Shown: positions 17,239-26,398 of the stretch, piece after piece
Numbering within the stretch: the stretch's first letter is position 1
How the letters are laid out: the number at the start of each line of letters is the position of its first letter
Source: Candidatus Cloacimonadota bacterium
Lineage (GTDB): Bacteria > Cloacimonadota > Cloacimonadia > Cloacimonadales > PWNZ01
Length of the DNA: 54,735 nucleotides
Assembly: GCA_003564155.1 (NCBI GenBank)
Contig: PWOA01000057.1
Span: forward strand, 1-54,735
Direction: 5' to 3'
Notes under the pieces: generated by a model
Seen by the model: the letters and a program-made list of their open reading frames with translations, nothing else
Told to the model about the DNA's origin: nothing
Database searches by the model: none
Made by a program: the position numbers and the translations under genes

Positions 17239-18489
17239 ATGGAGTACAATTTAGTGCCTGATTTACATAAAAAATATCATAAACTGAAACTAACGATAAA
17301 AGTATTGATGATCAATGCAGTTGTATTATTATCATTGATTAGTTCATCTTGTTCTACTGAAAAAAAAGATCACTGGACGATAATGATATACATGGCTGCG
17401 GACAATAATCTTTCTGATCAAGCCATACAGGATATCATCGAAATGGAACAAGCAGTGTTACCTTCTGGAGTGAATGTTATTATACAACTTGATCCCAATG
17501 ATGAACAGCCTGATCCACAAGCCAGAAGATATAAACTTAAACACAATAACCTTGATTATATCGCATCCCCGGTAATAGAGTATATGGGAAATATAGATAG
17601 TGGAAATTATCGAAATCTGGCAGATTTTGTAAATTTCTCAGTCAAAGAGTATCCGGCAAATAAATATGCACTTATCATCTGGTCACATGGTTCAGGCTGG
17701 ACTAGAAGTGACGATTATGTTAATCGCGGTATATGCCCCGATCAGACTCATTTTAACCAGATTAGTGTAGCTAAAGGTCAACTCCGTAGAGCTTTTGAGA
17801 TGTTCTCCCAAAAATTAAATGTACTAATTTTTGATGCTTGTTTGATGTTTACTCTTGAAGTCTTAACCGAAGTCTACCAGTACACAGAATTTGTCGTCGG
17901 GTCTGAAAATCTCATGCCTTATGAAGGATTACCGTATAAGGAAATCTTAAACAATTGGCAAAAGAGTATAACAGCATCAACCATAAGTAATAATGTTGTG
18001 GAGCTATTTATTCAATCACATCTTCCCGGTGGTAGTCAAAATCCAAACGATTTAGATAGAGAAGTTAGTATGTCCGCAATGAATTCGGCAAAACTACCAC
18101 TACTTCTGAACTCATTGGCGACTTTCGTATCAGCTTCGGTAGATAATAATTATGCTCTTGAGTTAGTGCAAAAGGCTAGAAAAAATAGTTTTGGCTTTCA
18201 TGTTTCAAGAACTGAAACTGATATAAAAGAGTTCATGATTAACCTTAAATCTTTAGTTGATCAAGAAGAAGAGTTAACTAATGAATTACAATCCATTATC
18301 AATATTATTGATCGTGTTTTTGTAAGTCAAGCTTCCCTTAATCTACCTGAAAATATTGGCACTGCAACTGTTTGGTTACCTACTCACTTAGATTATTTAA
18401 AAGGCAGTGGAGAATTATATTCCAACTTGAAATTTGCGCAACTAACGACTTGGATTTCTTTCTTAGAATGGTTTTTAGAAAAAGGATAA
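17239..18489 (+). CDS. Clostripain-like cysteine peptidase (family C11), probable lipoprotein
   Basis: A 416-residue protein with an N-terminal hydrophobic segment (20-37) ending in LISSSC38, a plausible though non-ideal lipobox, so it may be lipid-anchored outside the inner membrane. The C11 core starts with WTIMIYMAADNNL. The catalytic pair is H150 in IIWSHGSGW and C201 in LIFDACLM. Clostripain-type enzymes usually cut after Arg or Lys; many members are self-processed. The start at ATG 17239 lacks a clear ribosome site and the ATG at codon 24 is an alternative that would shorten the signal. It stands alone, downstream of buk. Confidence 0.88.
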   Translation: MEYNLVPDLHKKYHKLKLTIKVLMINAVVLLSLISSSCSTEKKDHWTIMIYMAADNNLSDQAIQDIIEMEQAVLPSGVNVIIQLDPNDEQPDPQARRYKLKHNNLDYIASPVIEYMGNIDSGNYRNLADFVNFSVKEYPANKYALIIWSHGSGWTRSDDYVNRGICPDQTHFNQISVAKGQLRRAFEMFSQKLNVLIFDACLMFTLEVLTEVYQYTEFVVGSENLMPYEGLPYKEILNNWQKSITASTISNNVVELFIQSHLPGGSQNPNDLDREVSMSAMNSAKLPLLLNSLATFVSASVDNNYALELVQKARKNSFGFHVSRTETDIKEFMINLKSLVDQEEELTNELQSIINIIDRVFVSQASLNLPENIGTATVWLPTHLDYLKGSGELYSNLKFAQLTTWISFLEWFLEKG

Positions 18490-18747
18490 CCGGCATATTT
18501 AGTTATCCACAAGATTTAACAATTCAATTCAGATTGATGGTTAAATACAAAGAGTTTTCTGCTCTAATTAACAACAATAGTTATACTTAGAATACCCACA
18601 TCCTTTGTGGATATTGTGTGGATAGAAAATGGATTCTCAGCCCTGTAATTATGTATTTACTGTGCTACAGCAATATAGTGAATTAGCAATTACCGGCAAA
18701 AATGTGAATAACTTGTTGTTACACACTGCAGGCCCTTTCGAAGAATA

Positions 18748-18825
18748 TGGTCGGGATGGCAGGATTTGAACCTGCGACCACACGACCCCCAGTCGTGTAC
18801 GCTAACCGAACTGCGCTACATCCCG
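18748..18825 (-). tRNA. tRNA-Pro (anticodon GGG)
   Basis: Read on the minus strand, the 78-base gene folds as a full cloverleaf. The acceptor stem is CGGGATG with CATCCCG, then discriminator A and an encoded CCA. The anticodon arm is CACGA-CTGGGGG-TCGTG, giving GGG, and the T arm is GCAGG-TTCAAAT-CCTGC. The acceptor sequence is typical of proline tRNAs. It lies on the opposite strand to the protein genes on either side. Confidence 0.97.
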
Positions 18826-18983
18826 ACAACTAGTTCTAAAATAAATTTGACAGCATATTTGGCAAGTATTTTTGATGTTTAGCTTAAATCAACAGAAGTT
18901 AGGGATAAAGCAAAATTAAGTAACTGAGAAGGATCAGACTCTATTAAAGGTTAAATAGTTAATAATATACATAAGGAGATAGA

Positions 18984-20909
18984 TTGGCAGTAGTCGGATT
19001 AACAAATATAAATCATTTATATGGTGATAATTGTGTATTAAAAGATGTTTCTTTATCCATCGAGAATCATCATCGTTGTGGATTGATCGGCAAAAACGGT
19101 ACCGGTAAAACTACACTACTTGATATCATTAGCGGACAAATAAAGCCTAGTGAAGGCCAGGTTTTTATCGGCAAAAAAACTAATATTGCCTATCTGAAAC
19201 AATCTTTTAAAATTATAAGTAATTGCGATTTACTTACTTATGTTTTACTCAGTCACAAAAGAGTAACTGAATTAACCGATTTGATGAAAAAGACCGAGAG
19301 TTGTTTACAGCAAATTTCTTGCGACAATAACGATGCCCATGATCAAAGTCTTCAATTAAACATGAAATTATTGGATCAATACCAAGCTGAATATGCAGCT
19401 TTAGAAGGATATTCATTAGAACATCGAGCAAAAAATATCCTTGATAGACTCTCATTTACTGAAAATGATTGGTATCGTCAAGTAACTTCTTTCAGTGGTG
19501 GAGAACAGACCAGGATTCAATTAGCAGGTGTCTTATTAGCCCCTGCAGATTTAATTTTAATGGACGAACCAACCAACCATCTCGATATTATTATGAGAGA
19601 TTGGTTAGAAAAATATCTTGCTGAATTGAAAATTCCTTATATAATTGTCTCTCATGATCGCTATTTTTTAGAGAAAACAACCAACATAATACTCTCCTTA
19701 GAAAACAAAAATATTGTTTCCTACCGAGGCAATTACTCATTTTATGAAAAAGAATACAGACTTAAACAAAAACAACTGAAAGCTCAATATCAAGCCCAAC
19801 AAGAACATATTGGGAAAACAAAATATTTCATTCGGAAAAATATCGCCGGCCAGAAAACGAAACAAGCTAAATCAAGGCTTAAAGCACTTAACAAACTCGA
19901 CTTAATCGAAGAGCCTGAAACTGAAAAAATAATTGATCTATCAATCGATTCATATAAACGATCCGGAAATATTGTTTTTACCATTGATAATTTAATCTGT
20001 GGATTCCCCAAAAAAGTCTTGGTACAAGATTTTTCAACTAATGTAATTTATAAGGATAGAATAGCTGTATTAGGTAAAAATGGCTGTGGTAAAACTACTT
20101 TCTTGCAAACATTAGCTGGCGAAAAAAAACCTTTAGACGGCAGTATAAGCAAAGGTGCAAATATTAGTATAGGTTACTATGATCAATTACATATCTCACT
20201 AAACCCGACTATAGGAGTTGGAGAAACCATCAAGAATGTTCATCAAGACTGGACAATTAATCAATTACTTAGTTATTTAGCACGTTTTGGTTTTTATGAA
20301 GGAGATATCGATAAAAGAGTAGCACTTTTGAGTGGTGGTGAAAAGGCAAGGTTATACTTAGCACTTCTTATCTCAAAAAAACCGAATGTATTGATTATGG
20401 ATGAACCTACTAATCATCTGGATATTTTTATGATAAAATCACTAGAATATGCCCTCAAAAAATATGATGGAACAATTATTTTCGTTTCTCACGATAAATA
20501 CTTCATAAATAATATTGCTGACCGTTCCTGGCTGTTCCAAGATGGACACATTAAAGAAACTCATAGGTGGGAACAGTTATTATTAGAAGATGCCACTCAA
20601 AACAGCAAAGAACAAAAACACGAAAGGCAAACTAAGTCATACCAAAAGAAAGATAACAACAAGAAAAGCAATCCCCTAGTCTTAGATCTAAAACTAAAGA
20701 AAATCGAGCGATTGGAGAACGAAATAAAACATCAAAATGATCTCTTGAACAACCTTCAAAACCAATTCCTAAAAAAAGATACCTTTCTGAACGGTAATAG
20801 AGTAAAAATACTTAATCTGGAGATTGAAAAGATAAAAACTGAAATCGTTGCGTTAGAAAAAGATTTGACAGAGAAAGAAATCGACTATTTAGAGTATTTG
20901 GAGCTTTAA
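18984..20909 (+). CDS. ABC-F family ATPase (Uup/EttA-like)
   Basis: A 641-residue soluble protein with two ABC ATPase domains and no membrane segment. Walker A loops begin at G36 (GKNGTGKTTLL) and G364 (GKNGCGKTTFL); signatures are FSGGEQTRIQLA near 170 and LSGGEKARLYLAL near 450; both Walker B sites read LIMDEPTNHLD or similar. The inter-domain linker (about 255-320) is charged and helical, and the C-terminus ends in a coiled coil. ABC-F proteins act on ribosomes, in translation restart or antibiotic protection; the exact subclass is not readable by eye. It starts with TTG behind AAGGAGA. A gene for an HgdB-like protein follows by 29 bases. Confidence 0.94.
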   Translation: MAVVGLTNINHLYGDNCVLKDVSLSIENHHRCGLIGKNGTGKTTLLDIISGQIKPSEGQVFIGKKTNIAYLKQSFKIISNCDLLTYVLLSHKRVTELTDLMKKTESCLQQISCDNNDAHDQSLQLNMKLLDQYQAEYAALEGYSLEHRAKNILDRLSFTENDWYRQVTSFSGGEQTRIQLAGVLLAPADLILMDEPTNHLDIIMRDWLEKYLAELKIPYIIVSHDRYFLEKTTNIILSLENKNIVSYRGNYSFYEKEYRLKQKQLKAQYQAQQEHIGKTKYFIRKNIAGQKTKQAKSRLKALNKLDLIEEPETEKIIDLSIDSYKRSGNIVFTIDNLICGFPKKVLVQDFSTNVIYKDRIAVLGKNGCGKTTFLQTLAGEKKPLDGSISKGANISIGYYDQLHISLNPTIGVGETIKNVHQDWTINQLLSYLARFGFYEGDIDKRVALLSGGEKARLYLALLISKKPNVLIMDEPTNHLDIFMIKSLEYALKKYDGTIIFVSHDKYFINNIADRSWLFQDGHIKETHRWEQLLLEDATQNSKEQKHERQTKSYQKKDNNKKSNPLVLDLKLKKIERLENEIKHQNDLLNNLQNQFLKKDTFLNGNRVKILNLEIEKIKTEIVALEKDLTEKEIDYLEYLEL

Positions 20910-20938
20910 TATTACACTTTTAAACACATGGATAAAGA

Positions 20939-21922
20939 ATGAAAATAGGATTCACTACTAGTTTCCCTGTAGAAATAATTTTTGCAGCAGGACATACCCC
21001 TGTTGATATAAATAATCTATTTATTACTGCAAAACCGAACCTTAGCGTTAGAGAAGCTGAAAGCTATGGAATGCCACGAAACATTTGCTCATGGATAAAA
21101 GGAATTTACCGAACTGTCATTAACCACAACATAAATACAATAATTGGAGTTGTACAAGGAGATTGCTCCAATACCCATTCACTAATGTCACTTCTCGAAG
21201 ATGACGACATTGAAGTAATAAGCTTTTCTTTCCCTTACGATCACAATAGAGAAAAATTAAAAACAGAGATCAATCAATTAAAAGAAAAATTCGGGGTAAC
21301 ATATGAACAAATTTACGAGGTAAAAAAAGAATTAGATGATATCAGAAGACTGTTAGTCAAACTCGATAAATTGACCTATTCAGACAAGAAAGTTAGTGGT
21401 AAAGAAAATCATTATTGGTTAGTTAACTCCTCTGATTTTTTCGGAAATCCAATCGGTTTTAAAAAAGATCTCCAAGAATTTATATATCAAGCCGAATACA
21501 GAAAAGTTCGACAACAAAAAATCCAATTAGGTTATATTGGAGTTCCTCCGATATTCTCAGATTTTTATGACTTTTTTGATGAATTAGATGCAAATATTAT
21601 TTTTAATGAAGTTCAACGACAATTCTCAATGCCTCATTTAAAAAATGATATCCTTGATCAGTATCTTTCTTTTACCTATCCATATTCAGTTTTCAAAAGA
21701 ATAGAGGATATCTCAGAACAGATATCAAAAAGAAATATCGATGGAATAATAAGCTATTCTCAGGCTTTTTGCCATCGTCAAATCGATAATATTTTACTTA
21801 AGAAATATCTGCCATACCCTTATTTAGCAATTGAAGGAGATACACCCGATATTATGGAAGAAAGAACAAAGCTCAGACTTGAAAGCTTCTTAGATGTTAT
21901 CCGTTACACTGATTGTTTCTGA
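20939..21922 (+). CDS. 2-hydroxyacyl-CoA dehydratase (HgdB-like) family protein
   Basis: A 327-residue protein of the HgdB/FldC/BcrC family, which holds a [4Fe-4S] cluster and works with an ATP-driven activator in reductive dehydration of 2-hydroxyacyl-CoA or related reductions. Three cysteines sit where the family keeps its cluster ligands: C50 in PRNICSW, C76 in VVQGDCSNTH and C278 in AFCHRQ. The ending YLAIEGDTPD is also typical. Neither a second dehydratase subunit nor an activator ATPase lies nearby, so it may be a stand-alone or double-cubane-type member. It follows the ABC-F gene closely and may share its transcript. Confidence 0.8.
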   Translation: MKIGFTTSFPVEIIFAAGHTPVDINNLFITAKPNLSVREAESYGMPRNICSWIKGIYRTVINHNINTIIGVVQGDCSNTHSLMSLLEDDDIEVISFSFPYDHNREKLKTEINQLKEKFGVTYEQIYEVKKELDDIRRLLVKLDKLTYSDKKVSGKENHYWLVNSSDFFGNPIGFKKDLQEFIYQAEYRKVRQQKIQLGYIGVPPIFSDFYDFFDELDANIIFNEVQRQFSMPHLKNDILDQYLSFTYPYSVFKRIEDISEQISKRNIDGIISYSQAFCHRQIDNILLKKYLPYPYLAIEGDTPDIMEERTKLRLESFLDVIRYTDCF

Positions 21923-22239
21923 ATATCTGAATCAAAAATTGTTTAACTTACCCATATCCTGACTCAAATAAGTAAACGCCAAAAGGGATAAATATCTTCC
22001 AGCCATTAGGTGTAGATCAAGTTGTTCATAATCACCATCACATAATGAAAATATAAAACAATGATAAGAACTATGATTTCAGGAATCGCAGAAAACTCAT
22101 TACTAAACTTAAAAATAACTTGACCTATTAACGCAGGGTATTATCGGTTTTTACTATGTTAGCTATTATCATTAGTAAAATTAGATAAAGTAGATAAGCA
22201 ATTATATATACAAAATAAAGGAAGTTTAAATAAATTAAC
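21923..22239. other. Intergenic region with no recognised content
   Basis: There are 317 AT-rich bases between the HgdB-like gene and the PHP gene. I see no terminator, RNA gene or repeat, and no frame with coding character. Confidence 0.5.
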
Positions 22240-23073
22240 ATGGCTAAAATTGATTTACATCTTCATACTAACTATTCCGATGGTAGACTGTCCCCTATTG
22301 AATTGATGACTTTATGCCGACAGAAAAGATATAACATTATATCTATCACTGACCATGACACGATAGATGGCTACTTAGCAGTCAAAGACATTGCGCGAGA
22401 TTATGACATAACTTTAGTTCCCGGTCTAGAAATCAGCAGTACCCATAAAGGAGCTGAAATTCATATTCTTGTTTACTATTTTGATGAGGAAGACGAATCT
22501 TTATTAACACTGCTGAACTATATTAATACTTCCAGAATTAACAGAGCAAAAAAAATTATAAGCAATCTTAATTCCATCGGTATAAATCTTAACTTTGATA
22601 CTATCTTCAATAAAATCGGGAAAGCAAGGATTATTGGCAGAGCCCATATCGCTAGAGAAATAATGAATATTTATCCGACATTATCCGTTAACAGAATTTT
22701 TGATAAATATTTGAATGAAAACAGTTCGCTCTATGAACCAAAAATTACCGTTAATGCTAAAGAAATCATTCCCATAATTAATAAAGCAGGGGGGGTTACT
22801 GTTTTGGCCCATCCTCACCGTCTTAAAAATATTTCAACAGTTTATGATATTATCGACTTTGGTATCGATGGTATCGAAGCTTATTGTCCCAACTCATCTT
22901 ATTATCACCAATCTCTTTTCCTGAAACTTGCCGACGATAAGGGTCTGCTAACTACCGGCGGTTCTGATTTTCATTGTGAACCATATGAGGAAGAAGATTT
23001 TGGCAATTATTCCGTTCCTGAAAAATGTTTTGATAACTTAGTCAAACACTACAAAGCTGCCCAAAATCAATGA
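22240..23073 (+). CDS. PHP-domain phosphoesterase
   Basis: A 277-residue metal-dependent phosphoesterase of the PHP family (RNase AM / TrpH-like subgroup). The metal ligands are visible in order: HLHTNYSDG (H7, H9, D14), ITDHDT, PGLEIS, RAHIAR, VLAHPHRL and TGGSDFH. TrpH (RNase AM) removes nucleotides from RNA 5' ends and can hydrolyse 3',5'-bisphosphates; this substrate is inferred from the family. Start ATG 22240 has a weak, somewhat distant AAAGGAAG. A small membrane protein follows by 28 bases, probably in the same operon. Confidence 0.9.
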   Translation: MAKIDLHLHTNYSDGRLSPIELMTLCRQKRYNIISITDHDTIDGYLAVKDIARDYDITLVPGLEISSTHKGAEIHILVYYFDEEDESLLTLLNYINTSRINRAKKIISNLNSIGINLNFDTIFNKIGKARIIGRAHIAREIMNIYPTLSVNRIFDKYLNENSSLYEPKITVNAKEIIPIINKAGGVTVLAHPHRLKNISTVYDIIDFGIDGIEAYCPNSSYYHQSLFLKLADDKGLLTTGGSDFHCEPYEEEDFGNYSVPEKCFDNLVKHYKAAQNQ

Positions 23074-23101
23074 AATATCTGGTTACCAAAGGAGGCTAAT
23101 C

Positions 23102-23644
23102 TTGAAAAAATTTAACTCAATTGATTTAGTTGATATAAATAAAAAAAAGGGATTCCCCCGTACATATAAATTTAATCCGTTTGCCCGTTGGTTTACTATC
23201 ATTTTAGCTTTATCAGCAATAGCTTACGCTGTTTGGTATATTATATCGGGTGTTGATGCCGACACTACCACAATAAAAAAAATAATCCCTTTCGTAATAA
23301 TATTCTTAGCTGCCAATTCGCTGTTTCGTAACTTATTCTCTCTGAATTCTATTACTTTTAACGAAGATTATCTGAAATTCGGTTACATACTATCCAATGA
23401 TAAAACTATTAAATGGGATCAAATAGTCAAAATATCACTCTATAGCGGAAAATCAAAAGCTATCGTGCTAAAATATAACTCTCAAGGAGATCAGAGGCAG
23501 ATAATATTCACAATGATATTCCCAAATATGATCGAAATAATCAATAGTATCGCCGAGATTTGTCCACAAACCGAATTTGACACTTTTATGGAAAACATAA
23601 TAATCTCAAAGACCAGCAAAAATCGATATCATAATAGTTCATGA
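23102..23644 (+). CDS. Small membrane protein with PH-like C-terminal domain, function unknown
   Basis: A 180-residue protein starting at TTG 23102 immediately after AAAGGAGG. Two hydrophobic segments (about 31-52 and 60-80) precede a beta-rich cytosolic part with ITFNEDYLKFGY and IKWDQIVKISLYSG. That pattern is seen in bacterial PH-like (bPH) domains of membrane proteins. I recognise no specific family. It lies between the PHP phosphoesterase and two glycosyltransferases on the same strand. Confidence 0.75.
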   Translation: MKKFNSIDLVDINKKKGFPRTYKFNPFARWFTIILALSAIAYAVWYIISGVDADTTTIKKIIPFVIIFLAANSLFRNLFSLNSITFNEDYLKFGYILSNDKTIKWDQIVKISLYSGKSKAIVLKYNSQGDQRQIIFTMIFPNMIEIINSIAEICPQTEFDTFMENIIISKTSKNRYHNSS

Positions 23645-23739
23645 TACTTCCGGTAAACGTTTTCTAAGACGTAGTCTTTTTTCAGGGTACTGGAGAATGT
23701 TTTCGCATCTATCATCACTTATAATTTAAATCATATTTC

Positions 23740-24885
23740 ATGAAAGTAGTTATTGTAGGGCCATTTTATCCATTCCGTGGTGGTATCGCTCATTTTGGGG
23801 GTTGTTTATCAAATGAGTTACGGCAACAAGGACACCAAACAACACTAATAAACTTCCTTAATCAATATCCTCAACTAATATTTCCAGGTTCAAGTCAATA
23901 TGAAAAAGATAGTTATTTCTCAGGCCTATCTTCCATTCGCACACTCACTCCGTACAATCCACTATCATATTACCCTACCCTATTGAAAATCCAAGATTCT
24001 CATCCGGATTTAGTAATATTTAACTATTTTATTCCATTCCTAGCTCCTGCCTATATCTATTTAATAAAAAAACTCCGTAATAAAGGGATTAAATCTGTTG
24101 TCATAGTTCACAATGTCGCTTCACATGAAAAATGGTTATTGGGGAATACTTTAACCCGGCAAATGCTTAAGTCTGTCGACTTAGTTTTTACTTTATCCGA
24201 ATCGGTATTTCAAGATGCGAAATCTCTATTAAATTGTCGTACAGCTAATCTTAAAAAACTGTACCATCCACTCTACGATTTTTTCAATCGCGGTAAATAC
24301 ACAAAAGAAGAAGCTAAGGCAAAACTAAACTTAGAGAATAAGAAAGTCATGCTTTTTTTTGGATATATAAAGCCTTACAAAGGATTAGATATATTACTGA
24401 AGAGCTTTCCTTTTATCAAGAAAAAGATCTCCAACTTATCTTTGCTAATAGTAGGCGAAATATATGGTGATAAAAAATATTATCAGGAATTAATTGAAAA
24501 ATCCGGTTATAAAAATGATATTATCATGAATAATGAGTATATTGCCAATGATGATGTCGAGATATATTTTAAAGCTACGGATTTACTTGTATTACCTTAC
24601 ATTAACGCTACTCAAAGCGGAGTTATTCAAATTGCTTATTCATGCTTATGTGGTGTTGTAGTGACTCCGGTAGGAGGTTTGCCGGAAATGGTCATTCCCC
24701 AAAAGACCGGTATTATTTCCCGTTCTATAAATGAAATAGATATCGCTAATGCTATTTATGAATATTTTTCTCTTAACTCACCACAAATAGTCAATCATAT
24801 TAAGAGCTATAAAGAACAGTATTCTTGGGAAAGATTTGTGAAGATATTTATTAGCGAATACAAAAAGCACTTTCGCCTCGACTGA
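23740..24885 (+). CDS. Glycosyltransferase, family GT4-like
   Basis: A 381-residue GT-B glycosyltransferase. The N-terminal acceptor domain starts with VGPFYPFRGGIAHFGG, a glycine-rich loop; the C-terminal donor domain has FGYIKPYKGLDILLKSF and the late block DLLVLPYINATQSGVIQIA followed by VGGLPEMV, which binds the nucleotide sugar in GT4 enzymes. It should act at the inner membrane face on a lipid-linked or surface glycan; donor and acceptor are unknown. No strong ribosome site precedes ATG 23740. A second glycosyltransferase follows on the same strand. Confidence 0.9.
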   Translation: MKVVIVGPFYPFRGGIAHFGGCLSNELRQQGHQTTLINFLNQYPQLIFPGSSQYEKDSYFSGLSSIRTLTPYNPLSYYPTLLKIQDSHPDLVIFNYFIPFLAPAYIYLIKKLRNKGIKSVVIVHNVASHEKWLLGNTLTRQMLKSVDLVFTLSESVFQDAKSLLNCRTANLKKLYHPLYDFFNRGKYTKEEAKAKLNLENKKVMLFFGYIKPYKGLDILLKSFPFIKKKISNLSLLIVGEIYGDKKYYQELIEKSGYKNDIIMNNEYIANDDVEIYFKATDLLVLPYINATQSGVIQIAYSCLCGVVVTPVGGLPEMVIPQKTGIISRSINEIDIANAIYEYFSLNSPQIVNHIKSYKEQYSWERFVKIFISEYKKHFRLD

Positions 24886-24920
24886 TTTCTTCGAAAATAC
24901 AGCTGTTTACGTTGTTAATA

Positions 24921-26201
24921 ATGAAAAAAATATTACTTATTACTTATTACTTTCCACCTTGTGGTGGCGCTAGTGTACAAAGGTGGATCAGGCTAATACC
25001 CTACTTAATAAAAAATGGTTGGTTACCAACTGTTATAACTACCTCTAATGGTGATTATCCCGTTCACGATTATACTTTAGCAAAAAAAATTCCTCCGCAA
25101 GTTAGAGTTATTAGAACTCGAACTCCGTTAATCTCAAAAAAGTTTCTGAAAATTAGTAAGCAACAACTGCCTCAGAACAGTTTACAAGTGGGTAATAATG
25201 TTCCTTTTTTTATCAAACTAGCTTTTTGGTTGAGGATAAACTTAGTCTTTCCAGATATAAGAAGGATATGGAATAAATACGCTTATAAATCTGCTTTGGA
25301 AGAAATTCAAACGAATAAATATGATATTATTTTGACTACAGGTCCCCCCCATTCTACTCATTTAGTCGGCTTAAAACTAACCCAAAAAATTCCGGTTAAA
25401 TGGATTACTGATTTTAGAGATCCATGGACGAAAATACATTACCTCCAAATGGTAAAACAAAACTTATTAGTTAGGTACCTTAATGAAAGATTAGAAAATA
25501 AAGTTGTTAATAATGCTGACATGAACTTAATAATATCAAAAACCATATCCGACACTCTTCCCGGTGGTAATAAAAAAATCCTTTATAATGGATACGATCC
25601 TGCTGACTTCAATAATCTCTCTTTCCAAAATATTGACAAAAATAATCTTTTCCGTGTAAAATATGTTGGCAGGATTATAAAAGGATATCCTGTTGAACAA
25701 GTCTTAGGTTGGCTGAATGAAATGATTTCCGAAAAAATGATAAAGTCTATGGAGATCAGTTTTATAGGAAGCTGTGCAGAGGGCAGCTATAATTATCCAT
25801 TGCTGAATATTAGATATACGGAATTTCTTACTCATCAACAAGCCTTACAAGAAATGATCGATTCCGAGATTTTATTATTGTTCATTGGTGATTGGCCTGA
25901 TAATAAAGGAGTACTTACAACCAAGATTTTTGAGTATTTAGCTACAGGTAATTTCATTATAGGTGTCGGTCCTGTTGATGGAGAAGCAGCCCAAATTTTA
26001 AAAGACTCAAATAATGGAATTATGATCGATTACACTGATAAAATGGGGTTTATCAAAACAGTTGAAAATATACACTCACAATTTAAAATAAGGAAACTAT
26101 CAAAGAATTCTGAAGAAAATATCTCCCGGTTTTCAACTCCTGAACAGGCGAGTAAACTTTGTTATTATTTCGAGGAATTAGTTAAAAATAATATTAATTG
26201 A
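24921..26201 (+). CDS. Glycosyltransferase, family GT4-like
   Basis: About 426 residues from ATG 24921; a TTG three codons upstream is less likely, and neither has a clear ribosome site. The N-terminus ILLITYYFPPCGGASVQRWI is typical of surface-glycan glycosyltransferases, and ITDFRDPWTK is a conserved mid-protein block. The donor domain has VGRIIKGYP, LLFIGDWPDNKGVLTTKIFE and the acidic E of KIFEYLATG. It probably works with the preceding enzyme on the same polysaccharide or glycolipid. No polymerase or flippase for such a glycan lies beside the pair. Confidence 0.88.
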   Translation: MKKILLITYYFPPCGGASVQRWIRLIPYLIKNGWLPTVITTSNGDYPVHDYTLAKKIPPQVRVIRTRTPLISKKFLKISKQQLPQNSLQVGNNVPFFIKLAFWLRINLVFPDIRRIWNKYAYKSALEEIQTNKYDIILTTGPPHSTHLVGLKLTQKIPVKWITDFRDPWTKIHYLQMVKQNLLVRYLNERLENKVVNNADMNLIISKTISDTLPGGNKKILYNGYDPADFNNLSFQNIDKNNLFRVKYVGRIIKGYPVEQVLGWLNEMISEKMIKSMEISFIGSCAEGSYNYPLLNIRYTEFLTHQQALQEMIDSEILLLFIGDWPDNKGVLTTKIFEYLATGNFIIGVGPVDGEAAQILKDSNNGIMIDYTDKMGFIKTVENIHSQFKIRKLSKNSEENISRFSTPEQASKLCYYFEELVKNNIN

Positions 26202-26398
26202 ATCTATTGATCCGGACCTGCAGATTCCCAATGATTCTGTTTATAAACCCGGATAATTTGCAGCGTTATACTCCTTAATCCATCATGTTACTGCATTATT
26301 TTGTATTTATGACCCTTAACATCGGATTATGATCAGTCATTAACCCATTACACTTTATCTGCAAAGCTGTAACCTAATTATATTATAGTAAATTAACA

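Noticed and set aside
18595-18635. Hairpin around CCACA/TGTGG after the clostripain-like gene
   Set aside because: Stem is short and imperfect and no T-run follows.
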